The notes: a model not told the origin generated them from the sequence alone. Positions 35,425 through 44,547 are shown, counted from the stretch's first letter. The stretch is 64,000 bases of DNA from Lachnospiraceae bacterium JC7 (GCA_000513555.1 ALYD01000009.1:41163-105162), one strand, 5' to 3'. A program made the numbers and translations.

Positions 35425-37263
35425 TCACTCTACTGTAACTGACTTTGCAAGGTTTCTCGGCTTATCAACATCGAGACCCTTGGCAACACTCACATAGTAT
35501 GCAAGGAGCTGTAAAGGTACAACTGCAAGTGAGGTTGAGAAGTAAGGATTTGTTGTAGGAACATAGACTGTGAAATCAGCTGTGTCCTCGATGTTGTAGT
35601 TTCCGTAGGTTGTAAGTCCCATGAGGTATCCGCCTCTGGACTTTACCTCCACCATGTTTGAAACTGTCTTCTCAAAAAGCTCAGGCTGAGTAAGTATTCC
35701 CACGATGAGGACGCCCTTGTCAATGAGGGAAATAGTTCCGTGCTTCAGCTCTCCTGCCGCATAGGCCTCAGAGTGGATGTAGCTTATCTCCTTGAGCTTA
35801 AGTGAGCCCTCAAGACCGATAGCATAGTCAACTCCTCTTCCTATAAAGAATACATCCTGAGTGTTGGCCTGTTTCGAAGCGAACCACTGGATACGCTCCT
35901 TATCCTTCAAGATATCCTCGATCTTCTCAGGAAGTGCCTGAAGATCATTGATGAGCTCGTTGTAGGTAGTCTCATCGATCTCGCCTCTAACCTTTGCAAA
36001 TTCCATGGCGAGGGCATATCCTGCGATGAGCTGTGTTGAATAAGCCTTGGTTGTAGCAACCGCGATCTCAGGACCTGCCAAGGTATAGAAAACATTATCG
36101 GCTTCACGAGCGATTGAGGAACCGATGACATTAACGATACCCAGAGTCTTGAGGCCTCTCTCCTTCGCCTCGCGGAGGGCTGCAAGTGAATCTGCAGTCT
36201 CACCTGACTGGCTGATGATGATGACGAGACCCTTTGGATCAAGGATAGGATTACGGTAACGGAACTCCGATGCGAGCTCAACACGAACCGGAATTCTGGC
36301 AAGACCCTCAAGCACATACTGGCAAACAACGCCAACGTGATAAGCTGAACCGCAGGCCACGATATAGATCTTAGTAATGTCTCTGATCTCTTCTTCGCTG
36401 AGGCCCACACCGCTGAGATCGAGCTTTCCGTCCTTGAGAACTGAATTGATGGTATCGCGGACTGCCTTAGGCTGCTCGTGGATCTCCTTCATCATGAAGT
36501 GCTCATAGCCGCCCTTCTCTGCTGCCTGGGCATCCATCTTTATCTCAACCAGCTCCTTTGTAACAGGTTCCTGATCAAGTGAGAAGAACTCGGCATTGCC
36601 CTCTGTAAGCTTTGCGATCTCCTGATTGTCGATATAGTAAACGTTCTTGCAGTACTTGAGGATGGCAGGAACGTCGGATGCGATGTATGTACAGCCGTCC
36701 TGAACACCGATGATCATTGGCGCGTCCTTACGTGCAACGTAGATCTCTCCCGGACAGTCTGTGAACATGAACTCAAGTGCGTATGAACCGCGGATGCGGA
36801 CCATGGCACGGGAAATGGCATCGATAGGTCCCTGACCGTACTTCTGGTAATAGTAATCAACAAGGTTTACAGCTACCTCTGTGTCTGTCTCTGAATAGAA
36901 CTGATAGCCATTTTTAAGGAGCTTATCCTTTATCTCCTGGAAGTTCTCGATGATACCGTTGTGAACGGCAACTACCTGATGATTGAAGCTCATGTGAGGA
37001 TGAGCATTGGTCTCGCTTGGCTCACCGTGGGTAGCCCATCTGGTGTGACCGATACCGCAATCTCCCTTGAGTGCCTTTCCGTCATCGGTCTTCTCTGAAA
37101 GGTTCTTGAGACGTCCCTTTGCCTTTACGACTTTTATTTCGGATTTATCGTTTCTTACGGCGATACCTGCTGAGTCATATCCTCTGTACTCCAGCTTGCC
37201 GAGTCCGTCCAAAAGGATAGGTGCCGCCTGCTTATTTCCTACAAAACCTACAATTCCACACAT
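35425..37263 (-). CDS. glmS: Glutamine-fructose-6-phosphate aminotransferase (isomerizing)
   Basis: Makes glucosamine-6-phosphate, the entry to UDP-GlcNAc and the cell wall. The 612-aa product starts MCGIVGFVG, so Cys2 is the glutaminase nucleophile after Met removal, and has the N-terminal amidotransferase (1-240) and two SIS domains (about 290-425, 460-600; SQSGETADS near 350). It ends KSVTVE, the usual C-terminus. I use the ATG at 37263; an in-frame ATG ten codons upstream would block the nucleophile. Expression is controlled by the glmS ribozyme in its leader. Confidence 0.98.
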   Translation of the reverse strand: MCGIVGFVGNKQAAPILLDGLGKLEYRGYDSAGIAVRNDKSEIKVVKAKGRLKNLSEKTDDGKALKGDCGIGHTRWATHGEPSETNAHPHMSFNHQVVAVHNGIIENFQEIKDKLLKNGYQFYSETDTEVAVNLVDYYYQKYGQGPIDAISRAMVRIRGSYALEFMFTDCPGEIYVARKDAPMIIGVQDGCTYIASDVPAILKYCKNVYYIDNQEIAKLTEGNAEFFSLDQEPVTKELVEIKMDAQAAEKGGYEHFMMKEIHEQPKAVRDTINSVLKDGKLDLSGVGLSEEEIRDITKIYIVACGSAYHVGVVCQYVLEGLARIPVRVELASEFRYRNPILDPKGLVIIISQSGETADSLAALREAKERGLKTLGIVNVIGSSIAREADNVFYTLAGPEIAVATTKAYSTQLIAGYALAMEFAKVRGEIDETTYNELINDLQALPEKIEDILKDKERIQWFASKQANTQDVFFIGRGVDYAIGLEGSLKLKEISYIHSEAYAAGELKHGTISLIDKGVLIVGILTQPELFEKTVSNMVEVKSRGGYLMGLTTYGNYNIEDTADFTVYVPTTNPYFSTSLAVVPLQLLAYYVSVAKGLDVDKPRNLAKSVTVE

Positions 37264-37439
37264 AATAAAAAAATCTCCTCTCTCATTGAACAAAGATAAT
37301 ATGTGAAGAGGATGCTATAAAAATCAGCAACACATCAAAACTGATATAGCAAATCTTTCCCGGACATTATATGCCTGAATCCTGAAAGGAACCTGCAAAA
37401 CAGAGGATACTAAAAAACAGGTCAGGTTTAATGCAACAA

Positions 37440-37640
37440 AAGAAAGAGGCTGCTACACCGTCTCTTCTACACATATATCAAAATGTCAGTGAGTGAGAAA
37501 ATTTCTGTTACGGTTTTGATTCCGCTTTTTCTTTTTTCTCTTTCGATTCACAATTCCGTGACAGCATCCGCCGAGTCTTTCGATAACTGTCATCCTCGTC
37601 GACCAATTACGGTCCTGGCGCTAACAAGAGACCCTTTCCT
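37440..37640 (-). ncRNA. glmS ribozyme-riboswitch
   Basis: On the minus strand the leader carries the conserved core: AGCGCC at the cleavage site (cut expected between A at 37622 and G at 37621), AGGACC pairing with GGTC, then GACGAGG, TGACAG pairing with CTGTCA, TTATCGA and TCGGCGGATGC. This is the family self-cleaved when glucosamine-6-phosphate binds, after which the mRNA is degraded. The 3' limit (P4 region) is only estimated. About 180-200 nt lie between its end and the glmS ATG. Confidence 0.93.
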
Positions 37641-37668
37641 CCATATATTCTGTCTCTCGTTTGGAGGT

Positions 37669-37697
37669 ACTATAACATAAAATGCATGATACGGCAA
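37669..37697 (-). promoter_or_regulatory. Promoter of the glmS ribozyme/glmS transcript
   Basis: TTGCCG, 17 bases, TATAGT on the minus strand; transcription should start about 40 nt before the ribozyme cleavage site. Confidence 0.7.
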
Positions 37698-37712
37698 GTT
37701 ATGGGGAGGCTG

Positions 37713-37740
37713 GCTATGTGAGGATAGCTATGTGAGGATA
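37713..37740. repeat. 14-bp perfect tandem repeat between glmS and aspartate kinase
   Basis: Two exact copies of GCTATGTGAGGATA stand head to tail in the divergent promoter region. Function unknown; it could be a replication slip. Confidence 0.6.
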
Positions 37741-37880
37741 GGGATATATATGAAAAAAGGTCGTTTTGCGCTAAAATATAGATTGTGTTGTCATCGATTA
37801 CGAGGATGACGACTCATATTCTATATCGTGCATTGCAAAATAGACATAAACCACCATACGGAATTGAGGAGACGAGATTT

Positions 37881-39212
37881 ATGAGGACAGTTGTGGCGAA
37901 ATTCGGCGGTACATCACTGGCTGACGCCGGCCAGTTTCAAAAGATAAAATGCATCCTGGAAAAGGATCCTTCCAGAAGGTTCATTGTGGCATCGGCTCCC
38001 GGAAAAAGATTTCCGGATGATATAAAGGTGACTGATATGCTGCTCGGATGCTATCAGCATGCAAAAAACGGTGAGGATTATGAGAAGGATCTAAATGATA
38101 TAAAGAACCGTTTTCAGGATATCATTGATGCCCTGAATATCGACTTTGCTCTTTCGAATGAAATAGACATTATCAGAAAGCATCTCAGTGAAGAGCCGGA
38201 CAGTCAGTATATGGCAAGCAGAGGCGAATATCTAAATTCACAGCTACTTGCGGCCTACCTTGGTTTTACATTTGTGGATCCCGCATGGTGTGTCTGTTTT
38301 AATGAAGACGGATCCCTTGACTCTGCCATGACAAAACGTGCCATGAGTGCTGCTCTCCGCCCGCTGAAGAATGCCGTTGTGGCAGGTTTTTACGGGGCTG
38401 ATTCGGAGGGAAGGATACACACCTTTTCAAGAGGCGGTTCTGACGTGACAGGAAGTCTTGTGGCAAGCGCGATCCAGGCGGATCTTTATGAAAACTGGAC
38501 CGATGTTTCCGGTCTTCTGGCTGCAGATCCGCGTATAGTTGATTCACCGAAGTCTGTTGAGTACCTTAGCTATCGTGAGCTTCGTACTCTCTCCTATATG
38601 GGTGCCTCGGTGCTTCACACAGATGCCGTACTTCCGGCATCAAACCTCGGAATTCCCATTAACATAAGGAACACGAACAGCCCGGATGACCCCGGAACCA
38701 CTATAGTAAGAAAACTTCCCGAGGGAAAGATCAAGTACCCTGTTGTGGGAGTTGCCGGCAGACTCGGAATGTCTGTGATTCAGGTGGAAAAGGTCATGGT
38801 CAGTGACGGTTCAGGCTTCAGCGCGGTAATGCTGGATATCCTCAGGGAGCGGAATCTTCCCTTCGAGCAGTGTCTGACAGGTATAGACACCATTACCCTT
38901 GTCATCAGAAGTGATCTTCTGGAGACTTGCAAGGATGAACTTATGGAGGAGATCAAAACAAAGCTAAGCCCCGATTATCTCGGTATCAAAGAAAATCTAA
39001 GCATGATAGCCGTTGTTGGAGAAAGAGGCACGGAGACCAGTGATGCCAATATCAAGGTCCTCCGCGCTCTCGATGAATCCGATATCGAAATAAGCACCAT
39101 AAATCAGGGAGCCGGAAAGCTGAATCTCCTTATCGGCGTACCTGAGGAAAGATACAAAGATGCAATTCGGGCCATATATGCCTCTATTGACAGCTCACTC
39201 AGCGAAGCATAA
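37881..39212 (+). CDS. Aspartate kinase
   Basis: First step of lysine, threonine and methionine synthesis, phosphorylating aspartate. The 443-aa product begins MRTVVAKFGGTSLAD with the family's KFGGTS motif; the kinase domain spans about 1-285 and two C-terminal ACT domains (about 310-443) suggest feedback control by amino acids. I use the ATG at 37881 after GAGGAGA; the frame is open 32 codons further upstream without homology. No lysine riboswitch or T-box is visible in the 180 bp upstream. It is the only plus-strand protein gene in the centre of the window. Confidence 0.95.
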   Translation: MRTVVAKFGGTSLADAGQFQKIKCILEKDPSRRFIVASAPGKRFPDDIKVTDMLLGCYQHAKNGEDYEKDLNDIKNRFQDIIDALNIDFALSNEIDIIRKHLSEEPDSQYMASRGEYLNSQLLAAYLGFTFVDPAWCVCFNEDGSLDSAMTKRAMSAALRPLKNAVVAGFYGADSEGRIHTFSRGGSDVTGSLVASAIQADLYENWTDVSGLLAADPRIVDSPKSVEYLSYRELRTLSYMGASVLHTDAVLPASNLGIPINIRNTNSPDDPGTTIVRKLPEGKIKYPVVGVAGRLGMSVIQVEKVMVSDGSGFSAVMLDILRERNLPFEQCLTGIDTITLVIRSDLLETCKDELMEEIKTKLSPDYLGIKENLSMIAVVGERGTETSDANIKVLRALDESDIEISTINQGAGKLNLLIGVPEERYKDAIRAIYASIDSSLSEA

Positions 39213-39260
39213 TGGGTTTCGGTGCCTATATTCATGAGTTATCATATAATTTAAGGGATC

Positions 39261-39292
39261 AAAAAATGGTGCACAGCTGTGCACCATTTTTT
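39261..39292. terminator. Bidirectional terminator between aspartate kinase and CotH-like gene
   Basis: A fully symmetric 32-bp palindrome: AAAAAATGGTGCACAG and its complement, with A-run and T-run ends, usable from both convergent genes. Confidence 0.93.
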
Positions 39293-39311
39293 CGTGTATA
39301 CGGTTATTTCT

Positions 39312-41234
39312 TTAGTTTTCCGTTCTTCCGCCGCGGTCACCTCCGGGACCTCTTCTGTTTTTTCCGTCTCTGCCGGATTCTCCGCCTCGGTTATCCCTGG
39401 GCGCTCCGCCACCCTGACTGCCCATATCACTGATTGTGATACCGGAAGCATCCACTTTTGCTGATTCATCCTGCTCATCGGTTTTTGTAGAGAGCTCACC
39501 GGCAAGCTGCTTCTTGATGCTTTCGGCTCTCAGAGTGATAAACTCTTTGATGGTATCAAAAGCGGTCTTGAATTCATCGGCAGTGTAGAATGCAGTAGCA
39601 TCCTTCTCCACATACGGAAGCAGCATCTCGTAGAGTCTGTCGAGCTCAGCTGTGAATGCTTCTGAAGTTACATATTCTGCAAGTTCTGCAAATCTTTCGT
39701 GGTACTTCTCGAGATATTCATCACTTGAAGTGATCCATGACCACATAGGTCTGTCAGACTCCTGAGCGCCGGAAAGAGGAGTATCTATACCATAGTTTAT
39801 GATATAAGTTGCATTGTTCTCACTGTTCTTTTCAGTGGAGTCGTCATTCTGATCCTTATTATCAAACGGATTACCCTTTGGGCCGCCGCCCATATTCATG
39901 AAAGCACCGAAAGCAAGGTTATAATCCCAAGGAATCATCTGGAGCTTTCCGTCTTCCTCATAGAGGTAATAATTGTGAAGCATGTTTCCGGTGTAGCTGT
40001 CGTAGTTCATTACGAAGTTATGGACAACAAAGTAATTTATGACGCTGTCAATGTCTACACTGTCCGAAACATTACCCTCCGAGAGATTCTTGAGGGCCGC
40101 GATGAGACGCTTCTGATCCTCTTCTTTCACCTTGGTCTCAGCATTGTCGAATATGTCTGAGTAGCTTTCTATCTCATCATCAGTGTACTTGAGAGATGCG
40201 CCTGAATCATTTCCGCCGAATCCTCCCGGACCACCGAAACCTTCCGGCATTTCACCATTGCCGAAATCCGGCAACTGACCGTCGGAGTTTTCCTGCGTTC
40301 CGTCAGGTCTACCGCTCTTTCCACCGAAGTCCGGCATCTGACCGTCGGAGTTTTCCTGCGTTCCGTCAGGTCTACCGCCTTTTCCGCCGAGATCCGGCAT
40401 CTGACCGTCGAAATTTTCCTGTTTTCTGTCAGGTCTACCGCCCTTTCCACCGAAGTCCGGCATCTGTCCGTCAAATCCCTCAGGAGGCTGCATTCCGTCC
40501 TTCCCGGGGCCGCCGTTTCCCATGTTGGCAAGTCCTGCAGTCTCAGGCTTGTAAAGCTCACCCTCTGAATTGCCGGTTCTGTCAAGGAAAGAGTCGTCTA
40601 TATCCTCGATGGCGAGATACAGTCCCTGACTCTCACCGTTCACAGTTACATTTATGAAGCTGGTAAGAGGTGCGTCCACGTCCATGTAATTGAAAAGCTG
40701 ATAACTGAGATAATCCTTCACATATGTGGCGTCGGCATAGATGTTGTTGAGATTCAGTTTGTCGAGGCCGTAGTAGGTCTGATCATCCACGTACTTTCCG
40801 AAGTTAAGCTTGAAGCTGTATCTGTCTGTGGTGTCGTCTGAGGCGATGGAGGAAAGAGAAGTATTTCCTTTGGTCGATAATGCTACTTCATTCACTTCTT
40901 CGCCGTCTATGGTGACATTGACCTTGTACTTGGTCTTGTCGGTAGGGTTTGCAAGAAGATCCTCCCAGTCGGCCTCTTCTATTTCGATATCGATGGTATG
41001 GACATAGCTTGTGTCAAAAAGTTTTGAAATATATTCGGCGGATTCTGTTGCCTTTTCGGAATCTTCGGCGGCATGGGTTTCCGCTTTGGTTTCTGAATCT
41101 GATGATCGTCCTGAAGCTTCAGATGCAGCTGTTTCGGACGCAGCAGATGTTGCAGGTACAGAGGTTCCGCAGGCTGACATTATCAGGGCTGTGCTTAGTG
41201 CCAATGCAGTCAGTCCGTAATTTTTTCTTCGCAT
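39312..41234 (-). CDS. CotH-kinase family lipoprotein with Gly/Asp-rich repeats
   Basis: Exported protein of 640 aa with a lipoprotein signal (LIMSACG, Cys near 22). The CotH kinase fold is visible as LDKLNLNN, an ATP-site-like region around GLYLAIEDID and the late motif MIPWDYNLAFG; spore-coat CotH proteins phosphorylate Ser or Tyr, but the target of bacterial lipoprotein members is unknown. A linker (about 240-330) is made of four 21-residue repeats (DGQMPDFGGKGGRPD type), and the C-terminus is Gly/Arg-rich. GAAAGGA precedes the ATG. It follows the DUF4349 gene after a terminator. Confidence 0.9.
   Translation of the reverse strand: MRRKNYGLTALALSTALIMSACGTSVPATSAASETAASEASGRSSDSETKAETHAAEDSEKATESAEYISKLFDTSYVHTIDIEIEEADWEDLLANPTDKTKYKVNVTIDGEEVNEVALSTKGNTSLSSIASDDTTDRYSFKLNFGKYVDDQTYYGLDKLNLNNIYADATYVKDYLSYQLFNYMDVDAPLTSFINVTVNGESQGLYLAIEDIDDSFLDRTGNSEGELYKPETAGLANMGNGGPGKDGMQPPEGFDGQMPDFGGKGGRPDRKQENFDGQMPDLGGKGGRPDGTQENSDGQMPDFGGKSGRPDGTQENSDGQLPDFGNGEMPEGFGGPGGFGGNDSGASLKYTDDEIESYSDIFDNAETKVKEEDQKRLIAALKNLSEGNVSDSVDIDSVINYFVVHNFVMNYDSYTGNMLHNYYLYEEDGKLQMIPWDYNLAFGAFMNMGGGPKGNPFDNKDQNDDSTEKNSENNATYIINYGIDTPLSGAQESDRPMWSWITSSDEYLEKYHERFAELAEYVTSEAFTAELDRLYEMLLPYVEKDATAFYTADEFKTAFDTIKEFITLRAESIKKQLAGELSTKTDEQDESAKVDASGITISDMGSQGGGAPRDNRGGESGRDGKNRRGPGGDRGGRTEN
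40252..40500. repeat. 63-bp tandem repeat inside the CotH-like gene
   Basis: Four in-frame units with period 63 bp (CTGACCGTCG recurs at 40275, 40338 and 40401; a variant at 40464). They encode the 21-residue Gly/Asp-rich repeats. Confidence 0.85.
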
Positions 41235-41323
41235 GATATTCCTTTCTGATCAGGCAGGAGCATGATCGTATGTACTTATGTTTATATATCATCATTAAAG
41301 CATGCGAAACTGAAATGTAACTT

Positions 41324-41361
41324 AAAAAGGACTATTCCGTTTTTATCGGAATAATCCTTTT
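41324..41361 (-). terminator. Terminator of the DUF4349 gene
   Basis: AAAAGGA.TATTCCG pairs with CGGAATA.TCCTTTT; the T-run is on the minus strand, 17 bp past the stop. Confidence 0.88.
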
Positions 41362-41378
41362 CGAAAAATCATTCGAGT

Positions 41379-42635
41379 TTACTTCTTTTCGCTCTTTTCA
41401 GCATTTTCTTTTGTCTGAGAAGCTGTTTCCGCTGCTGTTTTCACTTCGTTTGATGCTGTGCCACCTGCAGCCTGAACTTTTGCGGAGCTGTCTGCTGTCT
41501 TGTCGGAAACATTGGCAGCTGGAGCTGCTCCGGAGCCGGAAGCCGCATTCATGCGTGCAGCCATGGCTTCAGCCTTTTTGGCTGCCTTTTTCTTGTGGTT
41601 ACGGATGATGGTGCGGCCGATGAACCAGAATATCGCACAGAGGATCACCCAGAAGAACAGGATAGGCAGACTTGAAAGGAACCAAACCAGGAAGTCTGTG
41701 AGGGCATCCATGAGATCACCGAGATTGTTCTCAAATCTTGATGATACACGGTCCCAGAAAGTGGTCTTTTCAGTCGGTGTGTAGACCTTTGCCTCAGTGA
41801 TGTCCACGTTGACTGTAGAGTACTCTACCTGATTGTCGTACATGCGGAGATCTGATTCGAAGCCGTCCAGCTCATATCTGATTTCGGAGAGACGCTCCTC
41901 GATGGTTATGATGGCATCAACCGATTCTGCCTGAGCGATGAGCTCCAGAAGTCTGTCGTACTCTTCCTTCAGAGCTTTCTTGCGGGACTCTGTGTCGTGG
42001 TATTTTAATGTTATGTCCTGACTGTTTTCATATTTCCTTGTGAGGTTGGCTCCGCCCTCGGTAAAGTCAAGGAAGGTATCCAGATTAGGCTTTGGAATAC
42101 GGAGTGTGAAGTAGGCGGAACGTCTGGTGCTGGTAGTTTCGTTGCCGCTGATGTCGCTGGATTCTACATAGCCCCCAAGCTCAGTGGTCTTATTCTGGAT
42201 ATCACGTACAAATGTATCGAACTCCGTGGTCTCAAATGTGAGGCTGACAGTTCTTATGAGCTTTCTGTCGGAAGGAACCTTGGACGGATCCACGCCATCC
42301 TGGATGTTTCCGGAGTTGCTGGAACTGCTTGAGCTGCTTGTTTCTCTGGAAGCACCTTCTGTTACCATTTCTGAATCTGACTCATAGAAAGAATCCGAAT
42401 CGTTCGCCATCTGTGCTGAGATCATGGAGGAACCCGGCATCTCGGGGGCTGCCATCTCTTCTAAGGCCGCAGAATCAGCGGATCTTCCGGAACTTGATTT
42501 GTAGCTTGAGGATGCGCTTTTGTTTCCGCCTCCGCAGGCTGTAAGGGAAGATGTGGCGATCATAGCCGCAATAAGTATTGCTGCTGCACGTGTCAGCTTT
42601 TTGGAGCCTTTAAAGTTAAAAGATGTTTTTTTCAT
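41379..42635 (-). CDS. DUF4349 domain lipoprotein
   Basis: 418-aa exported lipoprotein of unknown function (signal with SSLTACG, Cys about 34). After a Ser-rich linker (about 40-125) comes the DUF4349 domain (about 130-290: an alpha/beta part, then a coiled-coil segment with IEERLSEIRYELDGFES), one membrane helix near 320-340, and an Ala/Lys-rich cytoplasmic tail. It stands after the ECF sigma and anti-sigma-like genes, and DUF4349 genes often neighbour such pairs, so it may be part of their regulon. Confidence 0.88.
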   Translation of the reverse strand: MKKTSFNFKGSKKLTRAAAILIAAMIATSSLTACGGGNKSASSSYKSSSGRSADSAALEEMAAPEMPGSSMISAQMANDSDSFYESDSEMVTEGASRETSSSSSSSNSGNIQDGVDPSKVPSDRKLIRTVSLTFETTEFDTFVRDIQNKTTELGGYVESSDISGNETTSTRRSAYFTLRIPKPNLDTFLDFTEGGANLTRKYENSQDITLKYHDTESRKKALKEEYDRLLELIAQAESVDAIITIEERLSEIRYELDGFESDLRMYDNQVEYSTVNVDITEAKVYTPTEKTTFWDRVSSRFENNLGDLMDALTDFLVWFLSSLPILFFWVILCAIFWFIGRTIIRNHKKKAAKKAEAMAARMNAASGSGAAPAANVSDKTADSSAKVQAAGGTASNEVKTAAETASQTKENAEKSEKK

Positions 42636-42813
42636 TTGGATTCTCCCTTCTGTTACATTTTATTTTTAATTTTCTTTAGATGTCAGAGCATGTGTCCTTT
42701 GATGGTTCGTCAAAGAGACAATTTAAAATTTATGGATGTCAAAAGCCAGCATCGGATCATGAAGATCAAGGCAGATAGCGGCTTCATTTATGATCATACT
42801 GCCAATGCTTATT
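42636..42813. other. Spacer between anti-sigma-like and DUF4349 genes
   Basis: 178 bp with one small dyad, CTTTGA-7nt-TCAAAG (42699-42717). No terminator follows the anti-sigma-like gene, so read-through into the DUF4349 gene is possible. No gene is seen. Confidence 0.4.
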
Positions 42814-43629
42814 TCAGGAGATCTGTTCTGCCAGCTTTGCGATATCCTCTTCTGTAAAGTGCTGACTCTCTTCCACGACTATGGCAAAGCTGAAATCATC
42901 CCTTGTCCATGTGGCAACGAACACATCCGGATCGTTTTCCCGTATATGTATGGTCGTATCACCTGCAGTGATGTCCTTTTCTGTCGTATAGACATTGTAA
43001 TCACCGCTTATATCCTCTTCTCCGTGAGACTTTCTTATGCGGAATCCTTCAAGCGAGTCTGAATCACAGTAAATGATCTCGAGCATATCGTCCTTGATTG
43101 AGCGATATAATGTCGGTTCGAAGGTCTTCACTGTTTCAGGTACTGTCATATCAAAACCTGCATCTGAAACTGCTTCTGCAAGGCTGTAACTGTCTTTCCA
43201 CGGATTTGCTATCATGGCACGGGACTGTACTCCGTTATCCTCTAAAGCGGATCTCTCTTCTGCTCCTTCGGTAACAGAAGCATCGTTGTCTGATGATTTA
43301 ACAGATGAGGCGTCGGATTTTATCCGGATTTCTGCCTCTCCCGGATCATCGGTGGATTTTTCCTGTGTGGAACCAAGGCCCTCAGCGGATTTCTCCTCTG
43401 TCGCTCCGTCCGCTATGGCCGGTGCCATCATGGCGGCGTTTTTCTCATTCATATTCATTGTCATAAATATTCCGAGCCCCAGAATGATAACTGCGGCAGC
43501 AGCCATGACTCCCAGAGGTTTCCGGCTCCGTTTAGGTGCTATTCTGACCACCTTTTCCGGTCGTGCCTCTTCTATAAACTTTTCGTCAATATCTCCTATG
43601 GCCTTAAGAAGTTTTTTTTCTTTCTCCAT
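42814..43629 (-). CDS. Probable membrane anti-sigma factor (single-pass) of the ECF sigma factor
   Basis: 271-aa protein: charged cytoplasmic N-terminus (1-40), one membrane helix (about 40-60), an acidic Ser/Glu-rich extracellular linker (60-140) and a C-terminal domain (about 145-271) resembling the DUF4367-type domains of such proteins. It lies 63 bp after an ECF sigma gene, and this layout is that of a sigma/anti-sigma pair. I did not recognise a conserved zinc-binding motif of the ZAS class, so the role rests mainly on context and topology. Confidence 0.75.
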   Translation of the reverse strand: MEKEKKLLKAIGDIDEKFIEEARPEKVVRIAPKRSRKPLGVMAAAAVIILGLGIFMTMNMNEKNAAMMAPAIADGATEEKSAEGLGSTQEKSTDDPGEAEIRIKSDASSVKSSDNDASVTEGAEERSALEDNGVQSRAMIANPWKDSYSLAEAVSDAGFDMTVPETVKTFEPTLYRSIKDDMLEIIYCDSDSLEGFRIRKSHGEEDISGDYNVYTTEKDITAGDTTIHIRENDPDVFVATWTRDDFSFAIVVEESQHFTEEDIAKLAEQIS

Positions 43630-43692
43630 ATATTCTCCATTTCCGGTTCTGTTGAGGGTAGTTTACCGACTTGTTTTTAATATTATCCTAAG

Positions 43693-44259
43693 TTAAACCG
43701 CGAATTCTTCCTGTTCCAGCTCCTTCAAAAGAGCAGCTCTCATGCGGCTTAATGTCATTTTGACCTTGCTTTCACTGAAGCCGTATTCAGCAGCTATCTC
43801 GCTTATCGCTGACATATACCAGTAGCGTCGTACAAATATTTTTCTGGAATCTGCAGTCTGATTTTCCAGAAATCTGTTGATACAGTCGGTCAATGTTATT
43901 CTGTCGGGGATATCCTCCGGCCTGTCACCTTTCGTATCGGCTATACATTCGGAAAGTTCATCCAGTACTGCGCTTGTTTCGCCGTTTCCGCGCTTTTGGG
44001 CCGTTTGTTTTTCATAGATATTAAGTGCAAGATTACGGGTTATCTTTCCGAGAAATGTTCTGAGTATGGAAGGTCTCGCAGGAGGAATGGAATTCCATGT
44101 GTTGAGCCATGTGTCATTTACACACTCTTCGCTGTCCTCCCTGTTATACAGAATGTTCATGGCTATGTAGCTGCAGTAACTTCCGTATTTCTTCGCAGAC
44201 TCATCAATAGCTGTCTCTGACCTTGCAAAATAAAGATCTATGATTTCCTGATCGGTCAT
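43693..44259 (-). CDS. ECF-type RNA polymerase sigma factor
   Basis: 188-aa sigma factor. Region 2 (about 15-75, with NREDSEECVNDTWLNTWNSI) binds the -10 element and core enzyme; region 4 (about 130-185, with ISEIAAEYGFSESKVKMTL) is the helix-turn-helix for the -35 element. It begins at ATG 44259, six bases after GAGGA; an in-frame ATG 23 codons upstream lacks an RBS. The next gene is a membrane anti-sigma-like protein. A promoter-like motif at 44361-44394 may be autoregulated. Confidence 0.93.
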   Translation of the reverse strand: MTDQEIIDLYFARSETAIDESAKKYGSYCSYIAMNILYNREDSEECVNDTWLNTWNSIPPARPSILRTFLGKITRNLALNIYEKQTAQKRGNGETSAVLDELSECIADTKGDRPEDIPDRITLTDCINRFLENQTADSRKIFVRRYWYMSAISEIAAEYGFSESKVKMTLSRMRAALLKELEQEEFAV

Positions 44260-44360
44260 GTAGTATCCTCGTTTCTTTTCCGGATGATCAGACTGTTTAA
44301 TATAGACTGATGCTGCACCGGGGGGCATGAGGTCCCCGGCGCTATCCGTATGTTCTTCAT

Positions 44361-44394
44361 CCTAATACACAGGAAATGGAGTTCGTGGGTCACA
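44361..44394 (-). promoter_or_regulatory. Candidate autoregulated ECF promoter upstream of the sigma gene
   Basis: On the minus strand TGTGACC, 16 bases, TGTGTATTAGG follow a run of A and T. This resembles the TGTAACC / CGTCTTA pattern of several ECF groups. Inference from similarity only. Confidence 0.35.
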
Positions 44395-44510
44395 CTTTTT
44401 TTGAAAAAAACTTATTTTTTTGTGCGTATTACGATGAGGTGTTGTTTTTTGCTTCTTAAACAATTTTATGCCATATATCGAAGACTGTGAAGAAAAAATT
44501 TTCGGCAAAT

Positions 44511-44538
44511 AAAAAAGCGCGGAAATGATCCGCACTTT
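44511..44538 (-). terminator. Terminator of the DUF2798 gene
   Basis: AAAGTGCGGA and TCCGCGCTTT pair with small mismatches; six T follow on the minus strand, 10 bp past the stop. Confidence 0.8.
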
Positions 44539-44547
44539 GAAAGAAAT

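Noticed and set aside
37483..37680. 65-codon plus-strand ORF opposite the glmS leader
   Set aside because: It is the complement of the ribozyme region, whose conserved bases explain the sequence.
37741..37880. Possible lysine riboswitch or T-box before aspartate kinase
   Set aside because: The 140-180 bp gap shows none of the conserved cores of these RNAs and is too short for either with a terminator.
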